Source of the DNA: Bicyclus anynana
Taxonomy: Eukaryota > Arthropoda > Insecta > Lepidoptera > Nymphalidae
Direction: 5' to 3'
Length of the DNA: 64,000 nucleotides
Assembly (NCBI RefSeq): GCF_947172395.1
Contig: NC_069105.1
Coordinates: 4,278,001-4,342,000, forward strand
Made by a program: the position numbers and the translations under genes. Below the pieces are notes generated by a model. That model had not been told where the DNA came from, ran no database searches, and worked only from the letters and a program-made list of their open reading frames with translations. Below are positions 1 to 12,142 of the stretch, one piece after another (positions within the stretch are counted from its first letter, which is position 1; each line of letters starts with the position of its first letter).

Positions 1-944
1 GTGTTTTTTTGGATTGCAAAAATCTAAAATAATATTTTTTTGAACATTATCTTAAACAGTTATAACAAGGACGGTAACGGCACAAGTAGGTAGGTACCTA
101 CATTCCAATTAAAAAAATAAATACCAGACCCCAGATGTGTTTGCCGGAATCCCAAAAAAACTACTGAACGAACCTTCATAAAATTTTTGCAGGAAACTTT
201 CAAGGTGCTTAATGTGCCCTCTATTTCTTTTTCAGTACCTATCATAAATTCAAGGTAGTGTGACATAATTAATGAAGTTACGAGACAATCAAGTACCTAC
301 CTACGTAGTGTTTCGGTCTGAGGGACTGTGTTGTCGACGTAATTTCAGGAATATGAAGCTGCGACTTTTTATCGCAAAAATTTGCATTTTCAAAATTCAA
401 AATGTATTTTTTTCTAGTAGGATAATTTATAAACACTTTGGAAATTTTTCCTTGAATTTCTTGTGAAGCCCTGTTTATAGGCCCATTCCCATGGGAATAC
501 AGAGAAAAAAATATAGCCTGTTACCTACTTAAAAAAATATAGCCTGTTACCTGTTTAATATAGCCTATGTAATCGGTTTAGTAGGTTTTGAGTTAGAATA
601 GCATCAGATGGTACTCCCATAGTGACTCAGGACGCAACCAAAGTTGCAGGCAATAGTCCGTCTCGGAATAGGTAAATGTCAATAATTCAAAACGTTCCGA
701 TCAAATGAAACTATTTACTAATGTTAGTTACAGTTAAACGTCGGTATGTCTGTAGCGTGCACTCATCCATCACGCGCTAAGAGGGGCTGTCTGATAAATA
801 TTAATAGTTAATACCGCTAATACGAGATATCACTACTTACTTGACTGTATGCCTAATAGAAAGCAAATGCTTCTTTTAGAAGCAAAAAATTTTATGGGCA
901 AAGCAAATATATCCATGCGAACTTGCTTGTTTATATTATACAAC

Positions 945-1113
945 CAGTCGACGCTTTGCGGTTTCACCCGCATAGTTCCCGTTTCCGTGAGAATGCGGAG
1001 ATAAAATATAGCCTGTGACACTCACAAATAACGTGGTTTTGTAACAATAAAAGAATTTTCTAAATTGGTTCAGTAGAAACAGAGATTATCCTCTACAATA
1101 CTACAAACTTATT
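945..1113 (-). repeat. Helitron-like fragment
   Basis: GACGCTTTGCGGTTTCACCC, ATAAAATATAGCCTGTGACA and GGTTCAGTAGAAACAGAGAT follow the layout of lepidopteran Helitron-like ends (…ACTAGCGGACGCCCGCGG…TATAGCC…). Degenerate. Confidence 0.4.
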
Positions 1114-1689
1114 ATAATGTCGATTAATAGAATTATTACTAATAGTAGGTATCACTTGGACCTAGCTCACGAGATTACCGTCATATGGAATGTTGAATCA
1201 ACTATTATTGTTCCGATAGTTGTTTCAGTCAATGGTCTTATAGCGAAAAGCTTCGACCAACACCTTAAGAAGTTTTCACTTAACTGTTGGATGAAGAGTC
1301 GGATACAGAAGGCATTGATTCTTGAGACTGCGCGCATTGTGAGGAGGTTCCTCACTCTGGAACCCTGACAACCTGTTGTTTGGGCACTCTAATGTCCCGC
1401 AGCGGGAGGGTTGATTTTTTTTTATAAATTTTCAATAGTGTACTTTATTTTTATATCAACATTGTTAAAATTTTAAAAAAAGGACCAATAAATAAATGAG
1501 AGTAATAAAAAAAGGCAGAGTCAAAATCGTTGCATTGCACACGGTGGATTTTGTAATATTGTATTAGCAAAGGTTTTGGTTCCGTTTTGAAAATTCAAAA
1601 CCAAAATCTTTCATCAAAATATTGAATGACTTATTAAACTATGTAAAAGAACAATTAATTTGATACAAAATGAGATATTGTTCAAACTG

Positions 1690-1900
1690 GCCGCGCTACG
1701 GTTTCGTGCGTCGGCTAATTGCAACAGGCCGATGTCATATATGATAAGAATGCACTATGCGATCGGGATCTGTGTGTTTTTGCGCGCGGCCATGTTTAAT
1801 ACATGACCGACATGTGTTTCGGTGATTGGGCCCGCGGTGAGCGCGTCAAGCCGTCTGTGTTTTTGTTGTGCGGCTCTGCGCTCCGTGCCCATGTACTGAT
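1690..1900. promoter_or_regulatory. GC-richer unique island
   Basis: GCGCGCGGCCATG, GGGCCCGCGGTGAGCGCG and TGTGCGGCTCTGCGCTCCG stand out from AT-rich flanks. No coding frame or repeat match. The function is unknown. Confidence 0.2.
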
Positions 1901-1979
1901 ACTTGATACGTGCTTAAATGTGATGTTTTACCTGTCAGGGGTATGAAATCTGGTGGATAGCTCGTGGACGCCATACCTC

Positions 1980-2208
1980 AGGACATCATCATCATTATCA
2001 ACAATAACCATATTTGGCTCACTGTTGAGCAAGATACTCCTCTCACAATGAGAGAGGTTAGTCTAACAGTAGGTACACCACGCTCCAATGCGGATTGGCA
2101 GACTATACACACGCAGATAATTACGAAAATTCTCAGATATGCAGGTTTCTTCACGATGTTTTTCCTTCTCCGTTTGAGACACGTGATATTTAATTTTTAT
2201 ACCTACCG
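1980..2208 (-). mobile_element. tRNA-derived SINE, family A, head missing
   Basis: It matches the family A body (CCAATGCGGATTGGCAGAC, then GAGACACGTGATATTTAATT) but stops before the tRNA head. It is more diverged than the other copies. Repeat D starts about 30 bases to its right. Confidence 0.75.
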
Positions 2209-2236
2209 CATTATTAGCTATAGTTCCTTCGTAGCA

Positions 2237-2455
2237 CCCCCATGGTATGTCATGGGGGTGGATTTCAAACAGCCTGTCTGCCATATTGGGGAGGCCGCCA
2301 TATTGGATATGTAATGACGTTTCTTAGCTAGTCATGTATCGTCATCAGAACTCAGAGCGTGTGCAAAATTTCATTCTAATCGAAGACCGGAAGTGGGTCA
2401 AATGAAGATTGCAAGATTTTCTTACATACAAAGTTACAAATGAAGCTAATATAAT
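2237..2455 (+). repeat. Dispersed repeat D, copy 1
   Basis: CATGGGGGTGGATTTCAAAC, CCGCCATATTGGATATG, TTTCTTAGCTAGTCATGTA and TCGAAGACCGGAAGTGGGTC align along their length with 7378-7590. Class unknown; it could be a LINE or SINE 3' region. Confidence 0.8.
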
Positions 2456-3365
2456 CGTGTTAAAAAGAGAAAAGTTTTACTTACTTGTACCACCTACTAC
2501 TTACATTTTGATGCAACAATAAAATGGAAATTATGTCTCTATCATAGTTTCGAGGGACGGTAAACGTTATAAGTGTGCGGGCTTTTGATGTTATTAATGC
2601 TAACCATACCACGATAAAAAGCCGGAACCTATTTGATAAGTATACCTACCTACTATTACGTACGAAAAATAGTTGTAACTAACATTATGCCAAATTAATT
2701 TGTCCAATTATCACTGATAGAAAACACGAGATTTCTTAATATCGCTATTCCATATGAATAGCGATCTGCTAGTAAGATAAAATATTATATAAATATCATC
2801 ATACAAAACATCAATCCGAAAATAATCAGTCAGCAAGTATGAGAAACGTAAGAATTAACATAGAAATGTTCGTCACAACAAAACGACAGATATAAGTTAT
2901 TCCTGCGATTTTTGCCCCATTGCCTTTAAGCGCAAAGCCTCACGCTGTTCGCGTCGTTTAGAACAGACGGACGGACAGGGCGACGCACAAAAACGTACAT
3001 AAATATGTAACAAAATGATCGCTAACGAAATATCAGTGGTTTAGAAGGCACCCATCGATGTTTGGATGTCAAATCTTTTGAATTCAAAATCAAATTTTTA
3101 TAGATCCGAAGAAGTCCTTGAAAAATACATATTCAAATTATACTTATTGTAAACAGTAATGTATAGGTATTTCCTAATCTAAATAAAACATTATGTACGA
3201 AACAATATATTTACGTATATAATGCTATGATATTTGTAAAACCTGCGCAGCACAAGCATAAGCATAAGTGTTCTGTGGTAAAACCTTTATTGAAATAACA
3301 ATTATTTTTATCTTAGGCTTAGTGTAGGTACATAACTGATCTATCATAAAATTTATATTATATTA

Positions 3366-3595
3366 TATTCTTCCTCACGATGTTTTCCTTCACCGATAGT
3401 CCTCCATCGGTGAAGGAAAACATCGTGAGGAAACCTGCATTATGAGAGTATTATCTTAATTCTCTGCGTGTGTGAAGTCTGCCAATCCGCATTGGGCCAG
3501 CGTGGTGGACTATTGGCCAAACCCCTCTCATTCTGAGAGGAGACTCGAGCTCAGCAGTGAGCCGAATATGGGTTGATGACGACGACGATATTCTT
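3366..3595 (+). mobile_element. tRNA-derived SINE, family A, 5'-truncated with a foldback start
   Basis: Sense-strand 3' part (GTGAAGTCTGCCAATCCGCA through GAGCTCAGCAGTGAGC). In place of the tRNA head its first 27 bases are preceded by their own exact inverted copy, forming a hairpin at 3371-3432. Confidence 0.8.
3371..3432. repeat. Perfect inverted repeat, 27-bp arms, 8-base loop
   Basis: Arms 3371-3397 and 3406-3432 are exact reverse complements, built from SINE family A sequence (CACGATGTTTTCCTTCACCG). Confidence 0.95.
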
Positions 3596-4264
3596 CCATG
3601 ATGTAATTTTTTATGCTTGAAAATATACGTGAACTAACTAAATATGTATTATTGATACTTGATTTGCCTACTCGTATAGTTACTAAATATGAATAACACA
3701 TTAATTTATTCATCTGTAAAGTAACACTTGTTTCTATTGCATAAATAAGACTTGTTTAAGTTTCATTATCGATTTTAAAAGTACATCTTTCATTGTATCC
3801 TTTGCCATGTGACATAAATATGGAACAACAAACAGACAAAATGAATTGTAAATCACATATCGTTTCGGGCGCGCCATTGTATGTAATTGTATGTAATGAG
3901 ACACATTAAAATTTGTTCCGATCAATTATTTCATCGGATTTTATCTCGCAGTTTAATGTTGTTACCGTAAAAGACAAACAATAAATTATGTATTAATTGT
4001 TCAGCTTCACTTATAATCTAATTAGTTTAGTTTAAACCCGCCTACCAATGATACCGCAGAGCATGATGAGTTTAAAGCTCTATGCTTTGTATAGGACCAG
4101 ACCTTAGTCGTGCGAGGGGATATGGAGTTGAGAACCACCAGGCTACTCCAAAGCGGCTTAGAGAGTACTATAAGTAGATAAAATTTAATTATCTCCTAGG
4201 ATCATTCACTCAATAGAGAGACAAAAACTAGGCAGACGATAACGACACGCGTTTAAATATACGC

Positions 4265-4432
4265 CCACTAGCGGACGCCCGAGACTTCGTTCGCATGAAA
4301 TTATGCTTTTTACAAATACAGTGGGAAACATCAACTTTTCGGGATAAACAAAACAGTAGCCTATGTTTTGCTCCAAGATCTAATTTATCTCTACGAAATC
4401 TCATCCGAACACAGCGTAAATATTTTTTTTTC
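4265..4432 (-). repeat. Helitron-like 3' end fragment
   Basis: ACTAGCGGACGCCCGAGAC on the + strand, i.e. GTCCGCTAGT on the minus strand (the CTAG|T end expected of Helitrons). It is followed by AGTAGCCTATGTTTTGCTC. Truncated. Confidence 0.45.
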
Positions 4433-4439
4433 TCAATGA

Positions 4440-4735
4440 CAAGATAGCACTTGACTGCGATCTCGCCTGATGTTAAGTGACGATGCAGTTATATGATGGA
4501 GGCGAGCTTACTTGGAAGAGGCAGATACTAGGTTATTCTACCCATTCCTCTTACTAAACCATCGTACCGGAACGCTACATCTAGCCACGGCCTATGCCTA
4601 CGACCAGACAAGACTTGAGCCAATTTAGAAAATATAAAATCCTAAACTGAGCCGACCTGGGAATCGAACCCAAGACCTCTCGGTTGCGAACCACAACACT
4701 ACCGACTGCACCAGAAAGTTCGTCAAAATATAGCA
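4440..4735 (-). mobile_element. tRNA-derived SINE, family B
   Basis: On the minus strand the tRNA-like head reads TGGTGCAGTCGGTAGTGTTG (A box) and GGTCTTGGGTTCGATTCC (B box). The body continues TCAGTTTAGGATTTTATATT and the 3' tail contains ACATCAGGCGAGATCGCAGT. This is a common lepidopteran SINE pattern. The head matches a tRNA only in its promoter boxes, so it is not a functional tRNA gene. Confidence 0.8.
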
Positions 4736-5483
4736 ATAAACACACAACATTCGCGAAAAGCGCTACACGAGCGGCGGGCAACAAAGCGCCGACATAAATC
4801 GCTTCGCTACGAAACGAACAGCATCGCGTGATCGGACGGTATTTAACTGAGGGCGCCATGATCATTACAATCAATAATATCTGACGTCATTAAGGTTGTC
4901 ACAACAAACAAATGCCAATCCATCTGTACTTTTTTTATGTCAGTCTATTCGGTCAACTTCACTTAAAGCTGAAAGAGAAGGGATGTAGCTGTTGCTATTG
5001 TAGTAGGTACAGAGAAAAATAATTGAGTCATAATATACCAACGAAATTTATTTTTAATGCATATTTTTTGTAAAACTGTGTAATTAAGAATTTAATGTCG
5101 TATACGATTGACTAAATGGTCTCCGAGGCTTGTGGGTGTAGCACTTCCGATTTTCCAACTGCTACAGAGAAAAAAGTTCAATATTTCATACTCCAAACCA
5201 GAATTCAAACCCAGGACCTGTATGATCCCTCGCAAATAGCAATAGACTTATCACAAGGCGTACGAAGCAGTATTTTTTGACTCTTCTTTTGACAAAATTA
5301 GCCACAGACAAATCAGATACTGTTTGTGACAAAAATCATAGAGTTGCTCTTGCTGCAGCTTAGTATCTTTAAAACACAAACTTAAACTCGCAAATAGGTA
5401 CTAGGTGTAGTAGTATTATTGAAGAAAGTAATCGGTAATCGAAAATAAATACCATAACCTAATTGAAAATCTCCACTCCTTTT

Positions 5484-5666
5484 TAACCAACTTCAAAAAA
5501 AAGGAGAAGGTTCGCAATTCGACGCGTATATTTTTTTATTATTATGGTTTTGATGTTTGTTATCTGATAACTTCGTCTTTTCTTAACCGATTTTTAATTT
5601 TCATTATCATGACTTCAAAGTCGCTTTAATTTTTTGTTAAAAAGATTTTATTGAAGTCGGTTGAAA
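5484..5666. repeat. MITE-like repeat with AACCRACTTC / GAAGTCGGTT ends
   Basis: TTAACCAACTTCAAAAAA at the left and TTGAAGTCGGTTGAA at the right are inverted. The inside reads AGGTTCGCAATTCGACGCG and TAACTTCGTCTTTT. This is a common lepidopteran dispersed repeat, recognised from memory. Confidence 0.6.
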
Positions 5667-6055
5667 CGGAAGGGAATTAAAAAAATAAGTCCCAGTGAGT
5701 GACAACCCTACGAAAACGTGATGCGCTTATAAATATACGTGCATGAACGCGAGCGTCTGACAACCTTAAAGGAAAGTATAAACAGAACAATAATTAGGTA
5801 TACGGACGATATTGACGGCTCGGGACCAGTTAATTAAACACAACTAATTGTAATAGTAAGTAATTATTACTATAAGTTAATTTGATTACAACAATTTACA
5901 CAAAAAGTACAACAAAAGAAAATAATTATAACAAAAGACATTGAGAATGAAGAACATGAATTCTATAATGCTGCTTTAGTGGAACACTGTGTATTATGGA
6001 ATGTTTCTTTTTAATAAACTTGTAATAATTATTTGAAAGTTAATAATTGCACCAG

Positions 6056-6096
6056 TTCGAGTGATTTTATAATCACTGATTATAAAATCACTCGAA
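6056..6096. repeat. Perfect inverted repeat, 20-bp arms, 1-base centre
   Basis: Arms 6056-6075 (TTCGAGTGATTTTATAATCA) and 6077-6096 are exact reverse complements. Confidence 0.95.
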
Positions 6097-6182
6097 ATTA
6101 TATTATGTTAACTTGGTGATCTTGGCTTCAAAATTTAACCCAAAATTAGGATTGAATTTATTTTTAGTTTTTTTTTATTTTT

Positions 6183-6325
6183 TGAGGGAGGATGACCTCA
6201 GACAGACAGCAGGAGACACATGGAGAAGGAAAGTAAGAGATAGAGAACTATGGAAGTGTCTGGAGAAGGCCTATGCCCGAGGTCAAGCTGAAGAAAGGAT
6301 AATCAGTGTCAAATTATATTTTTGA
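6183..6325 (+). mobile_element. Short LINE 3' ORF fragment
   Basis: The open frame at 6113-6325 includes DLRQTAGDTWRRKVRDRELW then KCLEKAYARGQA. This resembles the C-terminal end of RTE/CR1-like ORF2 proteins (WxRxARDRxxWxxLxxAYVQ). No upstream RT sequence is present. A SINE follows immediately. Confidence 0.6.
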
Positions 6326-6338
6326 CACTTGACACTGA

Positions 6339-6637
6339 CACTGCTGAGCTCGAGTCTTCTCTCAGAATGAGAGGGGTTAGGCCAATAGTCCACCTCGTTG
6401 GCCCAATGCGGATTGGCAGACTTCACACACGCAGAGAATTATGAAAATTCTCTGGTATGGAAGTTTCCTTACGATGTTTTCCTTCACCGTTTGAGACACG
6501 TGATATTTAATTTCTTAAAATGCACACAACTGAAAAGTTGGAGGTGCATGCCACAAACCGGATTCGAACTCATACCCCCGGAATCGGAGGCAGAAGTCAT
6601 ATCCACTAGGCTATCACGACTCTCAATTATAATATTA
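6339..6637 (-). mobile_element. tRNA-derived SINE, family A
   Basis: Nearly full-length copy. The tRNA-like head is at the right end (B box as GGATTCGAACT on the + strand near 6558) and the body continues leftward to GAGCTCGAGTCTTCTCTCAG. It abuts the LINE 3' fragment at 6183-6325. Confidence 0.83.
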
Positions 6638-6751
6638 CAATAATAATAATATGTAAAAAAAACAGTAAACAGTATATAGTCTTTTATTATTATTATTATG
6701 TTTTTTTGCTTGTTAGTTTAACATGTGTACCTATCAAAGGTTAGTCATAGC

Positions 6752-6838
6752 TACGAGTAGCAAGGTAGCGGTTTCGGCCGTGGCTCGCTACTGTCGCCCA
6801 AGCATAAATGTACCGCCAAGCAATTTATGTGCTCTAGT
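6752..6838 (+). repeat. Fragment related to SINE family B body
   Basis: GGCCGTGGCTCGCTACTG and ACCGCCAAGCAATTTATGTG resemble the middle of family B elements. Short and diverged. Confidence 0.35.
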
Positions 6839-7021
6839 GGGTACTCTGTTGTTACAGTTGAATACACTTGTTTTTCAGTTAAGTTGTTAGTTTATACATA
6901 TGCCACGGCATGCAGGTTTCCTCATTAATTCAATTGATAAGAACATTCAGTTACTAACAATCGAAGTGTATTAGTTTGTTCGAACATGTATCTATACAAC
7001 TTACATATTCGTTTGATTCGA

Positions 7022-7150
7022 ACTAGCGGACGCCCCGTATTCCCACTCGCGTCGTTCCCATTCTCATGGGAATACGGGAAATGAAATATAGCCTACGTTG
7101 CTCGATGATAATGTAGCTTTCTATTGGTGTAAGAATTCGGTAACGAGGTT
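7022..7150 (-). repeat. Helitron-like 3' end fragment
   Basis: ACTAGCGGACGCCCCGTATT, then AAATATAGCCTACGTTGCTC and AGCTTTCTATTGGTG. Same layout as the copy at 4265. Confidence 0.45.
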
Positions 7151-7377
7151 TAGTTTAGGCTTAGATGAGAGGAAGGCCAAAGAAGAGGTGGCTGGAGTGT
7201 GTAAAAGTTAACATGTGTGTAAGTTAAGTGGATGATGAGATGACGAGTAATAACTAGGTTGATTTCAAATAAATAATGGCCTGTCCGCCATCTTGGACGT
7301 TCGCCATATTGGATTAAAGTCACGTGACTATTTGTTCTGTATTCCTGACAGCAAACCCCTTCATTTGATATCCATAT

Positions 7378-7590
7378 CATGGGGTGGATTTCAAACAGCC
7401 AGTCCGCCATCTTAGGGAGTCCGCCATATTGGATTTGTAATGACGTTTCTTAGCTAGTCATGTACTGTCATCAGAACTCAAGAGCGTGTGCAAACTTTCA
7501 TCCCAATCGAAGACCGGGGAAGTGGGTCAAATTAAGATTCCAAGATTTTCTTACACACACAGTTAGTTACAAGTGAAGCTAATACCTACT
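7378..7590 (+). repeat. Dispersed repeat D, copy 2
   Basis: Same orientation and nearly collinear with 2237-2455, with small indels. A partial extra copy of its left part (TTTCAAATAAATAATGGCC to CCGCCATCTTGG, CGCCATATTGG) lies just left, at 7255-7330. Confidence 0.8.
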
Positions 7591-8089
7591 GTTAATAGAG
7601 AGGATTGACATATTTTATCGACCCCTTTTAAGTAGTATAAGGGAAAGGAGATAATTAATGAGGTTTAGGCATACGCTTTTCAAACAAACAATCTCACAGT
7701 TACAATTTAAAACATTAGTTAGAATACTACAGCTATTCAGGCCAGGCACCAAGTGCACCTTGTCTTTTAATAAAGATATAACAATATAAAAAGTAAAAAC
7801 GCATTCCCTTCAACTTACAAGGGCAGCATTAAAAATAAAAATTCCACTCCAATTAACAGGAATGCATCAATCATACTTTTTTGCCGCTCGCGGACAGATG
7901 TTAGTTATACAATTATAACTCCATTTATTAAACGTTTCATTTTACATCGTTCTTAATAATTTTCAATTCTACATAATCATCGAACTGACCCACCGCGAAG
8001 ACGCAAGCTGATCTTTACTGTTGATGTAATCAGATATTGTCAAGACTTTATTAAAAATTTAAATTAGATTGATTAATTTCTTTGAATAA

Positions 8090-8146
8090 AGATAGAGAAA
8101 AAAAGAGATAAAGAAAGATAACGATAGAGATAGATAAAGATAAATG
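8090..8146. repeat. GATA/AGAT-rich low-complexity run
   Basis: Repeated GATAGAGA, AAGATAACGATAGAG and ATAGATAAAGATAAA words; an imperfect microsatellite. Confidence 0.7.
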
Positions 8147-9269
8147 TTTAATACCGGTAAGTTCGAAAAATCATCGTATCTCTCCTAACTCTTTAATATT
8201 TAAAAAAAACCTCCTATCCAAATCAGTCCATCCATTTGGAACGTATGATCAGACATAAATACACACTTTAATCATATAATTACCCTTTTTTACGTCGGGT
8301 TTTTAAAAGGCTCTAATTTATAGGTAGGTACATCGGAAACAAAGTCGTGTGTCTTCACTAGTAACAATTTATAACGTCGTAAAGAATACGTCTTTAGCGA
8401 TTTTGTTTAAAACCTTAATATTATATTAATAGTAGTATTAAGTAAAATATTAAGTAAGCATTTCATAAATACTAACTCTAAGTACCTAAGAACTTGGAGA
8501 TTCACTGTGTAGTAGAGCGGTTGCAAAAGAAAAGGCTGGATAATCATAATTGTTTCTAATAGGTACTACTTATCAGATATTAATCTAACCTTTACTACTT
8601 ACAAAGCACTTAGTATGAACTGACAAAATGATAAATTGTATCGAAAATATTCTTTACATGTTTACCTACCTTCTACATTCTCGTGCATGTAGTGAAAATA
8701 AACGAAGAACCTAAGATATAAATAAACTGTGACGTTCTATAGTTAAAGTTAATCATAGTTCTATCACCACAGCAAAATGTAGCCAAATAGCCCTCGCGTT
8801 AATAACATTCTCATTATATCCTATCTATCATGGCTAAATATCTACAAGAACATTACGATTTATGACTTAATGTAAAGATAAACCACGCATAGAGCCATTT
8901 TATTTGTATTTAATTATATTCGTCTTTAAACTTATAACTGGGTCTTTTATTGGTCATTAATCTCTTTTTATTACTTACCAAATACTTAAAATCTTTTGTT
9001 TGATAATGTAACTTACAAAAATAAAACTTAAAGGCAACTTTTATTTTTGTTAAGTAAAAAGATGTTGACCTAATAAAAATAATGATATTTGAGTTTAGAG
9101 CTCTAAAATTTGGTTTAGTTTTGTGTAAAGGCCGACCTATATCTGGCAACACGAAGCGTAACGCATTTATTTCTATAAAATTATTACTGACTTGGCTGGC
9201 GTTGAAATTTAAAAAATTAGGAATAAATTAATGCGACATTTGATCCTCGAGATGCGACGAAAGCATAGA

Positions 9270-9420
9270 TTACTAATTTTTAGCACTGTTCTGTTCTATT
9301 CTTTTCACGATGTTTTTACTAACTTGACAGTGCGAGTTTCGAATTCGTCTCTATCTCTCTCTATAGTATTACAAATAGAGACAAATTCGAGGCTCAAACA
9401 CTGTTATTTTGTAAATAGTT
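9270..9420. mobile_element. Diverged relative of the 9717-9914 foldback element
   Basis: Shares CACGATGTTTTTA, TTGACAGTGCGAGTTTCGAA and TCTCTATAGTATTAC with the element 450 bp to the right. Its halves (GAGTTTCGAATTCGTCTCTA and TAGAGACAAATTCGAGGCTC) are imperfect inverted repeats. Confidence 0.5.
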
Positions 9421-9716
9421 TATAATTACATAATAGCGCTGTTTGGCCACGAAACTAACGATCGCCGCTTAGTTGTCAACCCAACGTTAAATACTCGTAA
9501 TGTTAGTACACTAACAACACAGTACAGTCTGCGTCCTACTTCGTTTCCCACAAACAAACTGCAACTTATTTAGTCATATACACTACTTATAGTTATATAA
9601 TATCAGTAATAATACGTAGGTTAGTACAAAAGTGTCACTTTTATGAGAAATATAAAATGTGAGACTTTTTTGAATAAAAAAGGAAACAGACCTGGCCGAT
9701 GAGCTTGACCTGGGTG

Positions 9717-9914
9717 GCTATTCTGTAACGATGTTTTTATCACTTCGACAGTGTGAACTTCGAACTCGATGCGAGTTCGAAGTTCACACTGTCGAAGTCA
9801 CACATCGCATACTCACATCGCTCTCTGTCTATAGTATCATGTTAGACAGAGAGAGGTAGAGGTGAATTCGAAACTCGTACTTGCGAGTTATACAAAATAA
9901 TATTACAGAATAGG
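9717..9914. mobile_element. Foldback / MITE-like element with a perfect internal hairpin
   Basis: Ends TATTCTGTAA / TTACAGAATA are inverted, and GGC lies on both sides as a possible 3-bp target duplication. The interior contains the 27-bp-arm hairpin 9742-9798 and a second foldback around CTCTCTGTCTATAGTATCAT. A diverged relative lies at about 9270-9420. Confidence 0.6.
9742..9798. repeat. Perfect inverted repeat, 27-bp arms, 3-base loop
   Basis: Arms 9742-9768 and 9772-9798 are exact reverse complements (core GTGTGAACTTCGAACTCG). Confidence 0.95.
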
Positions 9915-12142
9915 CCTCCTGAGCTGAAATCGTGTGTCAGTAGGTAAAATTAAAAAATGGGGGTATTTATGTTTATAAATATTTTTCTCGCTACACATAA
10001 ACATTTAATTCAAATTGATGTTGTCTTAGTGTCCAAAAAACTTCAAAATAAATCAATATTGTAAAACCTGATTTTGCACGAGAAAAAAAAGAGATACTTT
10101 ATACTTTTAATTAATTTGTATAACTTCACATTTATTTCATGTAGGCGAGGGCGTTGATCTTTGATTAAATGATTAAAGGTTAAGGTTGACATTTCAACTT
10201 AATTCATGCTACGAACAAACAGTCAATAGTTTTACTTATTTATTTGGAGTGAGTGATGACTCAAGTCATCAGACTGTTTCTTTTGTCGCGCCTAAACCGT
10301 TTTTTACAAATAGTTAAACTAAACATTTCATAATGTTAATGATCGGTAAGCGCTGCTGCTTCGAAACTCCTTTTGTTTGCGTGGGGCCTTAGAGTTACAA
10401 AACAAGTAAACAATCAAATAAAACCTCAATACCAGTCCAGTCATAATTTTTTCCTGATAATAGCATGAACGAGTATAATCTTATAATACCAAATAATTAA
10501 TAATAAGAAGTAGTTTACTCCTATAATACCGTCCTACAGGTATTTCAATATCAAGCTGTGAGACATAATTAAGCCGATTCCTTTTAATCGATCTCGAGTG
10601 TATTAATCGTGGCAATATTTATTGACCGTCTGCACTTCACCGTCGGCAAGCTGACCCATCCGCCGGTTCAATGACCACACAACCCGCTGCAATCGTCATT
10701 TCAAAACAACGAAAAAAATAAATAAAAAAAGCCTTTATTAAAAACCACGCCACGGCACAGACCGCGGCACTAAATCTATTATAATGAAGTTAATGAATAA
10801 ACAAACACGACTAACGGACGATAACTGGCGTTATTTATGTGAATATTTTATTAATATTAATTTTAAGCGCCCGCTCGCATTACCTAACCGTGGGTTCATA
10901 TTTCTTGGCTTTATTGTGTGCAAATCAGCGTTCAAGTGTTCAAAATTTTATATGACCATTAAGTTTTTACCGTAGATATTTAAATGTAATGTTATAATGG
11001 ACAGCAGGACAAAACAAGTCAAAGATGCCAAGATCTTTCACTTTACTTCACAATAAAATATAGAAGCTTTAAATTGGAATTGGAAATGCCGGTTAAATAA
11101 CTTATATCTAGCTAATTGAGTCGCGGAATTAGGTGTTTGACTAATAGTCAAGAAAAAGATAAATCCACATGTTGATCTTTTATTTACAAAGAAAACTATC
11201 ATAGCCTCTCTATCTTTCAAGTGTATCTCTTAGATTTTACTATTTAAATGCAATTATAATGGGAATGATATTCTTTATCTTTCATATGAGAATGAATGAC
11301 CCCGTGTCTACGATTAATGTGTTAATTTATTAAAGTCATATTTAACTATTATAATTTCTAGACTTGCAAAACTGCTTTGAATGCATAAATAGTTGCGTGC
11401 ATCCATGCTAGTTAAGGCAAAGGTCTGTCAAAAATAATTGTGCAATTTTCTGTAACGGGTGGGAAATAATATCAATATAGTGGCCCAATTGTTAAGAAAT
11501 AAATATACAAAAGTTTATTTTATTAATTCATTAGATTCATGTGGTTTTTTAAAATAGTAGAACTATCTCTTTCTGATAGAAATCGTTAGTTGAGGAGGGA
11601 ACTGTGACATTTATTTCTCTTTTCCACAGCTTTTTTGTGTTTTTTTTTATGAATAGGTAAGGTTATAGCCGCGATAACACAAAACTTTAGACTTAGTAAG
11701 TATGACTTGAACTTTTATTAACAGGTCACGAGGCAGCGCATTGTAGCATTTGTTATTTGCATGACCGTATACCCGCATTGGATCAGTATGGTGGGCATAA
11801 GTTCCATATTCTCCCATAAAGCCGCTGAAAGGAAACAAAACTAGTTGAGGTTGATTTTCCACCTAACATCAGATAGGCCATAATTTGCTTATTTCGTCAA
11901 CTATTAGTTACTATAAAACAAAAATTCGTGTATTTAACCAAGCCAAGTTAATAGTGGGTTGTCGTGTTAGCGGCCGGCGGCGCAGAGAGGTGAGGTGAGG
12001 TGGAGGGGTTTATCCCGAACATTGATCATGATTGTAATAACCGTCATCAGTACCAGCTCTGCGTGGTAACTGTTGAACGGTCTGATCCCAGTTCGGTATT
12101 ATTAGTTTGGGAAAGTTTTTAATTGCCCTTGAGCATAACTTG

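Noticed and set aside
4640..4730. tRNA gene
   Set aside because: A and B promoter boxes are present but the flanking sequence continues as a SINE body; it is a tRNA-derived repeat.
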